64,000 nt of DNA from NCBI GenBank assembly GCA_017435645.1, contig JAFSER010000013.1:1-64000 (forward strand), read 5' to 3'. Positions 8,198 to 16,531 of the stretch are shown one piece after another (positions within the stretch are counted from its first letter, which is position 1; each line of letters opens with the position of its first letter). The position numbers and the translations under genes were made by a program. The notes under the pieces were generated by a model. That model was not told where the DNA came from, did not search any database, and saw only the letters and a program-made list of their open reading frames with translations. This DNA is from Clostridium sp. (GTDB lineage: Bacteria; Bacillota; Clostridia; Clostridiales; Clostridiaceae).

Positions 8198-9142
8198 ATG
8201 TGTAAAAAAAATCCTTATATTTTAGTATTAGGAGCATCAATAGTAGATATTATAGGTTTTAGTAGAGGTAAGTATCATGGAGGAGATTCAATACCTGGAA
8301 ATATTAAAATATCTTTAGGTGGAGTATGCAGAAATATTGCAGAAAATTTAGCAAGAGTTGATGTTAATACAGAGTTTATATCAATTTTAGGCGGAGATGA
8401 CCAAGGTAGAAGTATTTTAGATAATTCAAAAAAAATAGGATATAACATGGAGAATTCATTAATATTAGAGGATGAGTATACTCCAACTTATATGGCTATA
8501 TTAAACGAAAATGGAGAGATGGAATCAGCTATAGTTGACATGGAATGCCTTAATAAAATGGATTCTAAATTCATTGATTCAAAGGCAAGTATTATTGAAA
8601 ATGCTGAGTATGTTATATTAGATGCAGATAATCCGGAACTTTTAGAATATATTTTAACTAAATTTAATGGGAAAACAAAGTTTATACTAGACCCAGTTTC
8701 AGCAGCAAAAGCAGCTAAGGTTAAGCATTTAATAAAGTATTTCCATACTGTAAAGCCAAATAGAATTGAAACAGAACTTTTATGTGGTATTAAAATAGAA
8801 AAAGAAGAAGATTTAGTTAATGCAGCTAACTATTTTAGAGAATTAGGTGTAGAAAATGTATTTATTAGCTTAGATGCTGATGGTATTTATTATAGAAATG
8901 GAAATGACGAAGGAAAAATAAAAACTTCAAATGTTAGAGTTAAAAATGTAACTGGAGCTGGAGATTCCTTTGTAGCAGGAATAGGATATGGATATATGAA
9001 TAATTTATCAATAAGAGATACTGCTAAGTATGCTATTGCTATGTCTGTTATAACAATAGATCATGAGGAAACTATAAATCCAAATATGAGTGTAGAATAT
9101 GTTAATGAAGTAATTAAAAATATTAGTTGGATTGAAGATTAG
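8198..9142 (+). CDS. PfkB-family sugar kinase, probably pseudouridine kinase-like
   Basis: A 314-aa ribokinase-fold kinase. The N-terminal GGVCRNIAENLAR motif (substrate lid region) and the C-terminal GAGDSFVAGIGYG signature with the catalytic Asp are visible. The GASIVDI-type N-terminus and the SLGGVCRNIA motif fit PsuK-type pseudouridine kinases better than fructokinases. PsuK normally works with the glycosidase PsuG, which is not next to it here. RBS AGGAGAGATAG precedes ATG 8198. Substrate assignment is by family resemblance only. Confidence 0.85.
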   Translation: MCKKNPYILVLGASIVDIIGFSRGKYHGGDSIPGNIKISLGGVCRNIAENLARVDVNTEFISILGGDDQGRSILDNSKKIGYNMENSLILEDEYTPTYMAILNENGEMESAIVDMECLNKMDSKFIDSKASIIENAEYVILDADNPELLEYILTKFNGKTKFILDPVSAAKAAKVKHLIKYFHTVKPNRIETELLCGIKIEKEEDLVNAANYFRELGVENVFISLDADGIYYRNGNDEGKIKTSNVRVKNVTGAGDSFVAGIGYGYMNNLSIRDTAKYAIAMSVITIDHEETINPNMSVEYVNEVIKNISWIED

Positions 9143-9198
9143 TTACATAAAAATAATTTCTTTTAGGCAAGCTATAATTAAGCTTGGAGGTGAAGGAA

Positions 9199-9324
9199 AT
9201 GAGTAAAAAAGCTAAAAATAGTCATAAAAAGCATGTAAATCATAATCCACAAGTTGAAAGTGTAAAAGCAGCTTTTGGAGAACCTAAAGCAAAGGAGCAT
9301 GATCTAAAGGATTTTAAGATTTAA
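9199..9324 (+). CDS. Small basic His/Lys-rich protein (41 aa)
   Basis: A short ORF with a very strong RBS (GGAGGTGAAGGA) 7-12 bases before ATG 9199, ending at TAA 9322-9324. The product is basic at the N-terminus (KKAKNSHKKHVNHNPQ) and acidic/amphipathic at the C-terminus. It lies between the sugar kinase and the valS promoter. I do not recognise a family. The H-N-P-[QN] segment recurs in the small minus-strand protein at 32833-32997. The strong RBS and full-length codons make it a likely real gene. Confidence 0.65.
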   Translation: MSKKAKNSHKKHVNHNPQVESVKAAFGEPKAKEHDLKDFKI

Positions 9325-9339
9325 AGTAGGAGTACAATA

Positions 9340-9366
9340 TTGACAAAAGTGTTAATATAGTATAAT
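9340..9366 (+). promoter_or_regulatory. Promoter of the valS T-box transcript
   Basis: Perfect TTGACA (9340-9345) and TATAAT (9361-9366) hexamers separated by 15 bases, a little short of the usual 17. Located just upstream of the T-box leader. Confidence 0.7.
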
Positions 9367-9400
9367 ATGACTTTACAAAATAATATAATAAAAGCATTGA

Positions 9401-9627
9401 TAAAGAGGAGTAGGGAATATTATATATAAAGAGAATGAAGGTCATCGGCTGAAAACCTTCTATATTAAAATATCCTGAAGGTAGCTTTTGAGCATCTTTA
9501 CTGAACCTAAGTAAGTAAAGGCGGCTTTCTTAGTCGTTAAATTATAAAGAGCTTAATATTATTTATATTAAGAAAAAAGGTGGTACCGCGAGTCTTCGTC
9601 CTTTTGTGATGAAGGCTCTTTTTTTAT
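9401..9627 (+). promoter_or_regulatory. T-box leader of valS (valine tRNA-sensing)
   Basis: The conserved T-box element GGTGGTACCGCG lies at 9579-9590. It is followed by the terminator hairpin (GAGTCTTCGTC against GATGAAGGCTC, then a T-run, 9590-9627), with which the T-box forms the competing antiterminator. Stem I begins around GAGTAGGGAA. The likely specifier is GTA (Val) at 9481-9483 in the context TGAAG-GTA-GC, which matches the TGAAG-TTC context in the pheS leader of this window. Uncharged tRNA-Val would stabilise the antiterminator and switch on valS. Confidence 0.93.
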
Positions 9628-9732
9628 TATAAAATTTTAAATAAGATATATTTTGTCTTAAAAAATATCCCTTACAAGCTTTTAAGATGTAATATTAAAG
9701 ATATTGTTTATAAAATATAAGGAGGAAATTAA

Positions 9733-12375
9733 ATGTCTGAAAAGAAGAACTTAGCTACGACATATAGTCCAAAAGATTTCGAGGAAAGAATATATAAGAA
9801 TTGGGAAGAAAATAATTATTTTACACCTATAATTGATAAAAATAAAAAACCATTTTCAATAGTTATGCCACCACCAAATATAACTGGTAAGCTTCACTTA
9901 GGTCATGCTCTTGATAATACTCTTCAAGATATGCTTATAAGATTTAAGAGAATGCAAGGGTACTGTACTTTATGGCTTCCAGGACAAGATCATGCTTCAA
10001 TTGCAACTGAAGTTAAGGTTGAAAATGAGCTTTTAAAAGAAGGTCTAGTAAAAAAAGAAATGGGAAGAGAAGCTTTCCTTGAAAAAGTTTGGGAATGGGC
10101 TGATGAATATAGAGATACTATAAGAACTCAGCTTAAAAAGATGGGAGTTTCTTGTGATTTCACTAGAGAAGCCTTTACAATGGATGAAAATTTAAATAAA
10201 GCTGTAAGAACAGTTTTTGTTAAGTTATATAATGAAGGCTTAATTTATCAAGGAAATAGAATAACTAACTGGTGTCCAAAGTGTACAACAGCACTTTCAG
10301 ATGCAGAGATAGAATATGAAGAAAAAGAAGGTTTCTTCTGGCATATAAACTATCCTTTAGCTGATGGTAGTGGACATTTAGAAATAGCAACTACAAGACC
10401 AGAAACATTATTAGGGGATACTGCTGTTGCTGTTAATCCAAATGATGATAGATTTAAAGATTTAGTAGGTAAAATGATTAAATTACCTCTAACAGATAGA
10501 GAAATTCCTATAGTTGCAGATGATTATGTTGATATTGAATTTGGAACAGGAGCTGTTAAAATAACACCTGCTCATGATCCTAATGACTTCCAAGTTGGTC
10601 TTAGACATAACTTACCTCAAATCAGAGTTATGGATGATCATGGAGTTATTAATGAACTTGGTGGAAAATATCAAGGGTTAGATAGATATGAAGCTAGAAA
10701 GCAAATGATTAAGGATCTTGAAGATTTAGGTTTATTAGTTAAAGTTAAACCTCACACTCATAATGTAGGAACTCATGATAGATGTGGAACTGTTATAGAA
10801 CCAATTATATCTAAGCAATGGTATGTTAAGATGGAATCATTAGCTAAACCAGCTATAGAAGTTGTTAAAAATAATGAAACTAAGTTTGTTCCAGAAAGAT
10901 TTGATAAAATATACTTCAATTGGATGGAAAATATTCAAGACTGGTGTATTTCAAGACAATTATGGTGGGGACACAGAATTCCAGTTTGGTACTGTAATGA
11001 TTGTAGAGAAATTATAGTTGAAGTAGATGCACCTGAAGTTTGTCCTAAGTGTGGATCAAAGCACTTACATCAAGATGAAGATGTATTAGATACTTGGTTC
11101 TCATCAGCTTTATGGCCATTCTCAACTTTAGGCTGGCCAAATAAAACAGAGGATTTAGAATATTTCTATCCAACTAATGTTTTAGTTACTGGATATGACA
11201 TTATCTTCTTCTGGGTTGCAAGAATGATATTCTCAGGAATACACAACATGGATAAAACTCCATTTGATACAGTATTAATTCATGGAATTATAAGAGATTC
11301 TCAAGGAAGAAAAATGAGTAAATCTTTAGGAAATGGTGTTGACCCATTAGAAGTTATAGATGAATATGGTGCTGATGCATTAAGATTTATGTTAGTTACA
11401 GGTAATTCACCAGGAAATGATATAAGATATATTCCAGAAAGAGTTGAAGCAGCTAGAAACTTTGCTAATAAGATGTGGAATGCTTCAAGATTCGTTATGA
11501 TGAATCTTGATAGAGAAGTAATGAAAAAATACGAAGATTGTAAAGAGTACAGCTTAGCTGATAAGTGGATTCTTTCAAGAATGAATACTTTAGTAAATGA
11601 AGTAACAGAAAACATGGAAAAATATGAATTAGGAATTGCTCTTCAAAAGGTATATGACTTTATGTGGACTGAATTCTGTGATTGGTATATAGAATTAGTT
11701 AAGGGAGTACTATACGGAGAAGACGAAAAAGCTAAGGGTATAGTTTATAATGTTTTAAATGAAGTATTACAAACTGGACTTAAGTTACTACATCCTGTAA
11801 TGCCATTTATAACAGAAGAAATATACACTACTTTAACTGATGGAGAAACAATAGTTATTTCAAACTGGCCAGAATACAATGAAGCTTTAAAAGATGCTAA
11901 AGCTGAAAAAGATATGGACTTTATAATTGAAGCAATTAAGGGCTTAAGAAATGTTAGAGCTGAAATGAATGTTCCACCATCAAGAAAAGCTAAGGTTATA
12001 GCACATGCTACAGCTGAAGCTAAGGAAGCATTTATATCAGGAGTTAACTATATAGAAAAGTTAGCATCTGCATCAGAAGTAGCATTTATTAATGATAAAA
12101 ATGAAGTTCCAGAAAATGCAGTATCTTTAGTTGTTAAAGGTGGAGAATTATTTATGCCACTTTTAGACTTAGTAGATAAAGAAAAAGAACTTGAAAGATT
12201 AAATAAAGAAAAGAAGAAATTAGAAGGTGAAGTTGAAAGAATAGACAAAAAGCTTTCTAACCAAGGTTTCGTATCTAAAGCTCCTCAAGCTGTAATAGAT
12301 GGAGAAAAAGAAAAGAGAGAAAAATATCAAGAAATGCTAAATGCAGTTTTAGTAAGAATTGATGCATTAAAATAG
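9733..12375 (+). CDS. valS: Valine-tRNA ligase
   Basis: 880 aa, full length for bacterial ValRS. Class I signatures are present: [15 protein letters not shown] (HIGH motif, about residues 46-60) and KMSKSLGNG (KMSKS, about 526-534). The editing (CP1) domain lies between, with [13 protein letters not shown] typical of Val/Ile editing, and zinc-binding Cys pairs occur (CPKC). The C-terminal ~65 residues form the coiled-coil arm typical of ValRS. It charges tRNA-Val in the cytoplasm. RBS AAGGAGGAAATTAA precedes ATG. Expression is controlled by the T-box at 9401-9627. In relatives valS is often followed by folC; here folC comes only after the ubiquitin gene and three others. Confidence 0.98.
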   Translation: MSEKKNLATTYSPKDFEERIYKNWEENNYFTPIIDKNKKPFSIVMPPPNITGKLHLGHALDNTLQDMLIRFKRMQGYCTLWLPGQDHASIATEVKVENELLKEGLVKKEMGREAFLEKVWEWADEYRDTIRTQLKKMGVSCDFTREAFTMDENLNKAVRTVFVKLYNEGLIYQGNRITNWCPKCTTALSDAEIEYEEKEGFFWHINYPLADGSGHLEIATTRPETLLGDTAVAVNPNDDRFKDLVGKMIKLPLTDREIPIVADDYVDIEFGTGAVKITPAHDPNDFQVGLRHNLPQIRVMDDHGVINELGGKYQGLDRYEARKQMIKDLEDLGLLVKVKPHTHNVGTHDRCGTVIEPIISKQWYVKMESLAKPAIEVVKNNETKFVPERFDKIYFNWMENIQDWCISRQLWWGHRIPVWYCNDCREIIVEVDAPEVCPKCGSKHLHQDEDVLDTWFSSALWPFSTLGWPNKTEDLEYFYPTNVLVTGYDIIFFWVARMIFSGIHNMDKTPFDTVLIHGIIRDSQGRKMSKSLGNGVDPLEVIDEYGADALRFMLVTGNSPGNDIRYIPERVEAARNFANKMWNASRFVMMNLDREVMKKYEDCKEYSLADKWILSRMNTLVNEVTENMEKYELGIALQKVYDFMWTEFCDWYIELVKGVLYGEDEKAKGIVYNVLNEVLQTGLKLLHPVMPFITEEIYTTLTDGETIVISNWPEYNEALKDAKAEKDMDFIIEAIKGLRNVRAEMNVPPSRKAKVIAHATAEAKEAFISGVNYIEKLASASEVAFINDKNEVPENAVSLVVKGGELFMPLLDLVDKEKELERLNKEKKKLEGEVERIDKKLSNQGFVSKAPQAVIDGEKEKREKYQEMLNAVLVRIDALK

Positions 12376-12435
12376 GTAATATAAAAGTGAAAAGTTAATA
12401 GTATACTTTCTTTTAAAGTAAGTAACTTTATATGG

Positions 12436-12480
12436 AATCATCATTAATACATTGAAAATGTATTAATGATGATTTTTTTA
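12436..12480 (+). terminator. Terminator of valS
   Basis: Perfect 18-bp stem (12436-12453 against 12457-12474) with a 3-base loop and a following run of T. It cuts valS off from the ubiquitin gene. Confidence 0.9.
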
Positions 12481-12823
12481 TTTAAGGAATATTTCTAAAT
12501 TTATATTATAGTGAATTATTTTTAATAACACGTAAATATATAATTAGTCATTTAGTATGTTAAATAGTTTATATAAATATTAAGAATAATTTGATTAAAA
12601 TTAATATTAAAAAGATTAACTATTTGTATATATATTGATTAAATGTAATTAAGTAAGATATAATACAATTAATAGAAAAAACTAATATATTGATTTAATC
12701 TAGTAATAAAAAAATAAGTATAGTATTATTTTTTTGCAGAAGTTTTCTAAACTTTAATGTGAGATTTAGAGATGGAGTATTTGTGAGAATTTATACTAAA
12801 CTAAATAGATGGGAGGTTACTAA
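12481..12823. other. AT-rich intergenic region upstream of the ubiquitin gene
   Basis: About 340 bases with no gene. The best promoter candidate is TTGATT (12635-12640), an 18-base spacer, then TATAAT (12659-12664), about 160 bases before the GTG start. No operator, inverted repeat of note, insertion sequence or tRNA is visible. The RBS GGGAGGT is at 12811-12817. Confidence 0.4.
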
Positions 12824-14125
12824 GTGAGAAGGAATTTTTTTAAAACAACAATATTTACCTGTATATTGATTTCTCTTTTTTCTTTAAAGGTACATGCAAT
12901 GCAGATATTTGTCAAAACATTAACTGGTAAAACCATTACTCTAGAAGTTGAGCCAAATGATTCAATTAATGCAATAAAAGCAAAAATACAAGAGAAAGAA
13001 GGAATACCGCCTGATCAACAACGACTAATATTTGTTGGTAAACAATTAGAAGAAGGTAAAACTTTATCTGATTATAATATTCAAAAGGAATCTACACTTC
13101 ATTTAGTGTTAAGGATTCATGGTGACAGTCTATATTCAGTAAAAATTGATGAAAAAGAAGTTGGAGAGTATGCTGAAGGTGATGTAGTTACTATAAAAGC
13201 TGAAAATAAGGAAGATTATTTATTCTCGGAGTGGACAAGTAGTAACAACATAACTTTTTATGATGCTATGCAAGTAGAAACTACATTTACAATGCCTAAT
13301 GAAAATGTTGAAATTACAACGAAATGGATACTTAAAACTTATACTATCACAAGTAATCCAATAAAAATTGATTATGAAAGTTTACATATTGGATATAATA
13401 CAGTAGATAAAAATAATATTACTATTACTAATACAGGAAATGAGAGAGTAAACTTATTAACTCCAACATCTGAAAATTTTGACATTATACTTAAAGAAGG
13501 TTCACTTAATTTAAAGCCTAATAAAACAGCTATTTTTTCAATATATCCTAAATTAAATCTTACAGCTAATACTTATAATGAGACTATAGTATTTTCAGCA
13601 GAAAATAATTGTAAAGCAGAAGTAGCAATTTCTTTTGAAGTCACTGAACATAGTTATGTTAGTAAGGAAATTAAGGATGAAGCGCTTAAATCAGAAGCAG
13701 ATTGTGAAAAAGCAGCAGTATATTACAAGAGTTGCGAAGAGTGTAGTGAAGTTAGCACAAGTGATACTGATATATTTATAAATGGAGAAGCAAAGGGACA
13801 TAAATATATTAAAGAAGAAATAAAAGAAGAAGCGCTTAAATCAGAAGCAGATTGTGAAAAAGCAGCAGTATATTACAAGAGTTGCGAAGATTGTGGTGAA
13901 GTTAGTACAAATGATGATGATATATTTATAAATGGAGAAGCAAAAGGACACAGTTATATTGATAGTGAATGTTATATATGTGGTACTAAAAATTTAAATT
14001 ATAACTCAAACGTAATTGATACAAACGATAATTCATATATCTATATATTTTTTTCACTTATTTTCAGTAGCTTAGTTTTAATTTTAAGAATTTTATATAG
14101 CAATAATAAAAACAAAATATTTTAG
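12824..14125 (+). CDS. Secreted, membrane-anchored surface protein with an N-terminal eukaryotic-type ubiquitin domain
   Basis: 433 aa, start GTG after GGGAGGT. Residues 1-25 are a signal peptide with probable cleavage after VHA. Residues 26-101 align without gaps to human ubiquitin with 12 substitutions (S20N, T22S, E24N, N25A, V26I, D32E, A46V, D52E, R54K, L73I, R74H, G76D), about 84% identity compared by eye. All seven lysines, the L8/I44/H68/V70 patch, R42 and R72 are kept, but the terminal GG is GD and the chain continues. Then follow a bacterial-repeat (Flg_new/InlB-B-like) domain (about 104-169), an ASH-like beta-sandwich (about 172-282), two CxxC-containing repeats (about 284-382), a third CxxC, and a C-terminal membrane helix with basic tail. 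After cleavage the mature protein would begin at ubiquitin Met1 and be displayed outward. Rare codons (CCG, CGA, CAG, GTC) cluster in the ubiquitin part. It has its own terminators and no cotranscribed partner. The architecture is seen; transfer from a eukaryote and host-directed mimicry are inference. Confidence 0.93.
   Translation: MRRNFFKTTIFTCILISLFSLKVHAMQIFVKTLTGKTITLEVEPNDSINAIKAKIQEKEGIPPDQQRLIFVGKQLEEGKTLSDYNIQKESTLHLVLRIHGDSLYSVKIDEKEVGEYAEGDVVTIKAENKEDYLFSEWTSSNNITFYDAMQVETTFTMPNENVEITTKWILKTYTITSNPIKIDYESLHIGYNTVDKNNITITNTGNERVNLLTPTSENFDIILKEGSLNLKPNKTAIFSIYPKLNLTANTYNETIVFSAENNCKAEVAISFEVTEHSYVSKEIKDEALKSEADCEKAAVYYKSCEECSEVSTSDTDIFINGEAKGHKYIKEEIKEEALKSEADCEKAAVYYKSCEDCGEVSTNDDDIFINGEAKGHSYIDSECYICGTKNLNYNSNVIDTNDNSYIYIFFSLIFSSLVLILRILYSNNKNKIF
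13681..13950 (+). repeat. Two 150-bp-spaced near-identical coding repeats in the ubiquitin-fusion gene
   Basis: Bases 13681-13740 are identical to 13831-13890, and the next 60 bases match with only a few differences. Each unit encodes a module containing [20 protein letters not shown], a CxxC pair and [11 protein letters not shown]. Such high DNA identity points to recent duplication or gene conversion. The module resembles Cys-containing repeats found in multidomain Firmicutes surface proteins. Confidence 0.9.
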
Positions 14126-14133
14126 TTAAATTT

Positions 14134-14188
14134 ATACCGCTGATATTATACTTTTAAATATATAAGTCTAATATCCAGCGGTATTTTA
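14134..14188 (+). terminator. Terminator of the ubiquitin-fusion gene
   Basis: ATACCGCTG (14134-14142) pairs with CAGCGGTAT (14176-14184), extended by ATATTA/TAATAT, followed by TTTT. It lies 8 bases after the stop. Confidence 0.8.
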
Positions 14189-14308
14189 AAATTTTATTTA
14201 TAATATTATATTAATTTATAAAAATAAAACAAATCATAAAACTAACTTTTAGATTTTATGAAAGTATAATTTATTCTTATTAAAATAAGGAATGGCTATA
14301 AATCTTTC

Positions 14309-14740
14309 TTAAAATATCTGTAAAATAGTATTAGCTAAATTACTATCTTTATTCTCTTTTATAATTTCTTTAGCTAAGGTTACTGCATCAGAAGGCTTTA
14401 GTAGTGGATTAGGTAAGGTTGAAAATATAAGTATCCATTCCTTATATTTAAGAATATCATCATATTCTAAAGCCTTTTTTATATGATAAAAAGAAATTTC
14501 TTCATAAGATAATGGAGTTAATATTATAAAGATATAGTAAGACATTAAATAATGAGCATAGGATAGCTCCTTAAGTATATTTTTATTTTCTAAAGTATTA
14601 ATTTTATTAATAAGCCAAAAATAGAAATTATTTTTAACATAAAAATCACAGCTTTTAAGTGTAATTAAATTTTCTTCATTTATTTCATAAATAGATATTT
14701 TATTTAAGTTTAAACCTAAAAGATCATTTAAATCATTCAT
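14309..14740 (-). CDS. Unknown protein (143 aa)
   Basis: I do not recognise a family. The protein is helical and rich in Leu, Ile, Asn and Tyr, with a central hydrophobic stretch around YYIFIILTPLSYEE (about 68-81) that is probably a buried helix, not a membrane span. There is no signal peptide. RBS GGAG precedes the ATG on the minus strand. It is divergent from the ATP-grasp/folC operon and convergent with the ubiquitin gene. Codon use is ordinary for the window, so it is likely resident while the ubiquitin gene is the newcomer. Confidence 0.6.
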   Translation of the reverse strand: MNDLNDLLGLNLNKISIYEINEENLITLKSCDFYVKNNFYFWLINKINTLENKNILKELSYAHYLMSYYIFIILTPLSYEEISFYHIKKALEYDDILKYKEWILIFSTLPNPLLKPSDAVTLAKEIIKENKDSNLANTILQIF

Positions 14741-14782
14741 AATTAAGCTCCTTTATTTATTTTGATAATTATAGTATAAAGG

Positions 14783-14811
14783 TTGACAAAGAATTTTAAA
14801 AGTGATAAAAA
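14783..14811 (+). promoter_or_regulatory. Probable promoter of the ATP-grasp/folC operon
   Basis: TTGACA (14783-14788), a 17-base spacer and TAAAAA (14806-14811), about 40 bases before the ATG of the first ATP-grasp gene. The -35 is perfect and the -10 is weak. Confidence 0.45.
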
Positions 14812-14849
14812 GAGTTTAATTAATAGCATATTTTAGGGAGTAAGTAAAG

Positions 14850-15743
14850 ATGATAGGCTGGATAATTTATAATGGAACATTAAATATTTCTAAGATAAGA
14901 GAATTGGTAAAATCTTTAGTTTTAGAAGCAAATAAGTTAAATATAAAATTAGAAGCTGTTAAAAATACAGAATTAATAGCTATTTATGATAATTATGGAA
15001 AAGCAGACCTTATATTAAATAGAGAGTTAGATAAGCCTGAGTTTATAATTTTTTGGGATAAAGATGTTTTGTTAGCTAAGCATTTAGAAAAAATGGGGTA
15101 TAGAGTTTTTAATTCTAGTGAAGCTATAAAGAATTGTGACCATAAGGGATTAATGCATTTAAGTCTTTCCAATAATAACATAAGAATACCAAAAACTATT
15201 TTATCTTCTATGATATTTGATTATTCATTACTTAATGAGGAGTATTTGTTAAATTGTTTTGAAGCTTTTAATAATAGTGTTATAGTAAAAGAAGCTTTAG
15301 GTTCTTTTGGAATGCAGGTTTACTTAATAAATAATAGGGAAGACTTTATTAAAAAGATAAAATATTTATCAAAAGAGAATAGGGATTTTATTATTCAAGA
15401 AAATATTAAAAATAGCTTTGGAAGAGATATAAGAGTTAATATTATTGGAGATAAAGTAATTGGGGCTATGCTTAGAAAATCTAATGGGGATTTTAGAGCT
15501 AATATATCTCAAGGGGGAAGTGGATATTTAGTTAACTTAACTAAAAAACAAGAGGAAATGGCTTTAAGAGCACATAAGACCTTAGGTTTAGATTTTTCAG
15601 GAGTAGATTTGTTATTTGGTGAAAATGATGAGCCCATACTTTGCGAAGTAAATTCAAATTTAAATTATTTAAGTTTTGAAAAGATATGGGGTAAAAGCTT
15701 TGGTAAAAAAATATTAGAATATATTTTAGAGGAAGTAAAATGA
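14850..15743 (+). CDS. ATP-grasp (RimK-like) ligase, first of a tandem pair
   Basis: A 297-aa ATP-grasp enzyme of the RimK / alpha-L-glutamate ligase-like group. The N-terminal preATP-grasp domain (about 1-100) is followed by KGLMHLSLSNNNIRIPKT, the nucleotide-binding VKEALGSFGMQVY loop, the FGRDIRVNIIGDKVIGAM strand and the metal-binding ...SGVDLLFGENDEPILCEVNSNL end (shown in pieces). Such enzymes join an amino acid to a carboxylate through an acyl phosphate. The stop overlaps the second ATP-grasp gene by 4 bases, which in turn overlaps folC by 4, so all three form one operon. The substrate is unknown; folate polyglutamylation or a related glutamyl transfer would fit the context, but that is inference. 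Confidence 0.85.
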   Translation: MIGWIIYNGTLNISKIRELVKSLVLEANKLNIKLEAVKNTELIAIYDNYGKADLILNRELDKPEFIIFWDKDVLLAKHLEKMGYRVFNSSEAIKNCDHKGLMHLSLSNNNIRIPKTILSSMIFDYSLLNEEYLLNCFEAFNNSVIVKEALGSFGMQVYLINNREDFIKKIKYLSKENRDFIIQENIKNSFGRDIRVNIIGDKVIGAMLRKSNGDFRANISQGGSGYLVNLTKKQEEMALRAHKTLGLDFSGVDLLFGENDEPILCEVNSNLNYLSFEKIWGKSFGKKILEYILEEVK

Positions 15744-16531
15744 TAAAGGGTGCAGTTATATATAATAAAGAGGATGCTAATAGAAATAAAGAATATATAA
15801 AGTGGTTAATAGAAGAGGGAAAAAAGAAAAATTTATATATAGAACTTATTTTAGAAGATAATATTATTTCAAAAAAGGATGATTATTCATTTATAATAAA
15901 CAGATGTAGAAATTATAATATTACAAAGATTCTAGAAGAGAAAAACTTAAAGGTTTTTAATAATTATAAGTTTTGTTTATTAGGAAATGATAAATTACTT
16001 GCATATGATTTTGTAAAAAGCTTGGGAATAGATTATCCAAGAGTTTATAAAAATTATAGTGAAATTGATAAAAATAAAAAAGTATTAGAAAAGCCTAAAG
16101 ATGGACATGGAGGAGTAGGAATTAAAATTCTTCATGATTTTAGAAATTGTAACTTTAATAAAAATGTCTATCAAGAATATGTAGAAGATTATGTTGGAGA
16201 TATACGATTTTATATTATTAATAATAAAATTATTCATTCAATAATAAGAAAACCTCAAGAAGGTAGCTTAATTTCTAATTTTACTAAGGGTGGTAAGGTT
16301 GAAATTTACAAAGCTAATGAAAAGGATAGAAAATTAATAAATAATATATTAGAAAATATAGAAATTGATTTTGGTGGAATAGATTTTTTATTATTAAAAA
16401 ATGGAGACTTATTATTTAATGAATTTGAAGATGCAGTTGGAACTAGGATGTTAAGTTATTTAGGAATAAATAATACTATGGAATTATTTTTAGACAATAT
16501 AGTAAATAAAATAAAGGGAAGAGAAATATGA
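15740..16531 (+). CDS. ATP-grasp (RimK-like) ligase, second of a tandem pair
   Basis: 263 aa, similar in layout to the preceding gene and probably an old duplicate. Visible motifs are LEKPKDGHGGVGIKIL (ATP-binding loop), GDIRFYIINNKIIHSIIRKP and DFGGIDFLLLKNGDLLFNEFED with the acidic metal ligands. The usual Asn of the final metal triad appears replaced (FNEFEDAVG, compared with CEVNSN in its neighbour), so it may differ in activity. ATG overlaps the upstream stop (ATGA-type 4-base overlap) and its own stop overlaps folC. No membrane segment. The substrate is not known. Confidence 0.8.
   Translation: MIKGAVIYNKEDANRNKEYIKWLIEEGKKKNLYIELILEDNIISKKDDYSFIINRCRNYNITKILEEKNLKVFNNYKFCLLGNDKLLAYDFVKSLGIDYPRVYKNYSEIDKNKKVLEKPKDGHGGVGIKILHDFRNCNFNKNVYQEYVEDYVGDIRFYIINNKIIHSIIRKPQEGSLISNFTKGGKVEIYKANEKDRKLINNILENIEIDFGGIDFLLLKNGDLLFNEFEDAVGTRMLSYLGINNTMELFLDNIVNKIKGREI

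Noticed and set aside
12824..14125. Contamination by eukaryotic DNA
   Set aside because: The frame continues through typical Firmicutes surface domains with a bacterial signal peptide, RBS and terminator, and no intron or GC shift beyond the ubiquitin codons; a chimeric gene is the simpler reading, although read-level confirmation is still desirable.
12376..14308. Insertion sequence or prophage around the ubiquitin gene
   Set aside because: No transposase, integrase, terminal inverted repeats or target-site duplication could be found in either flank.
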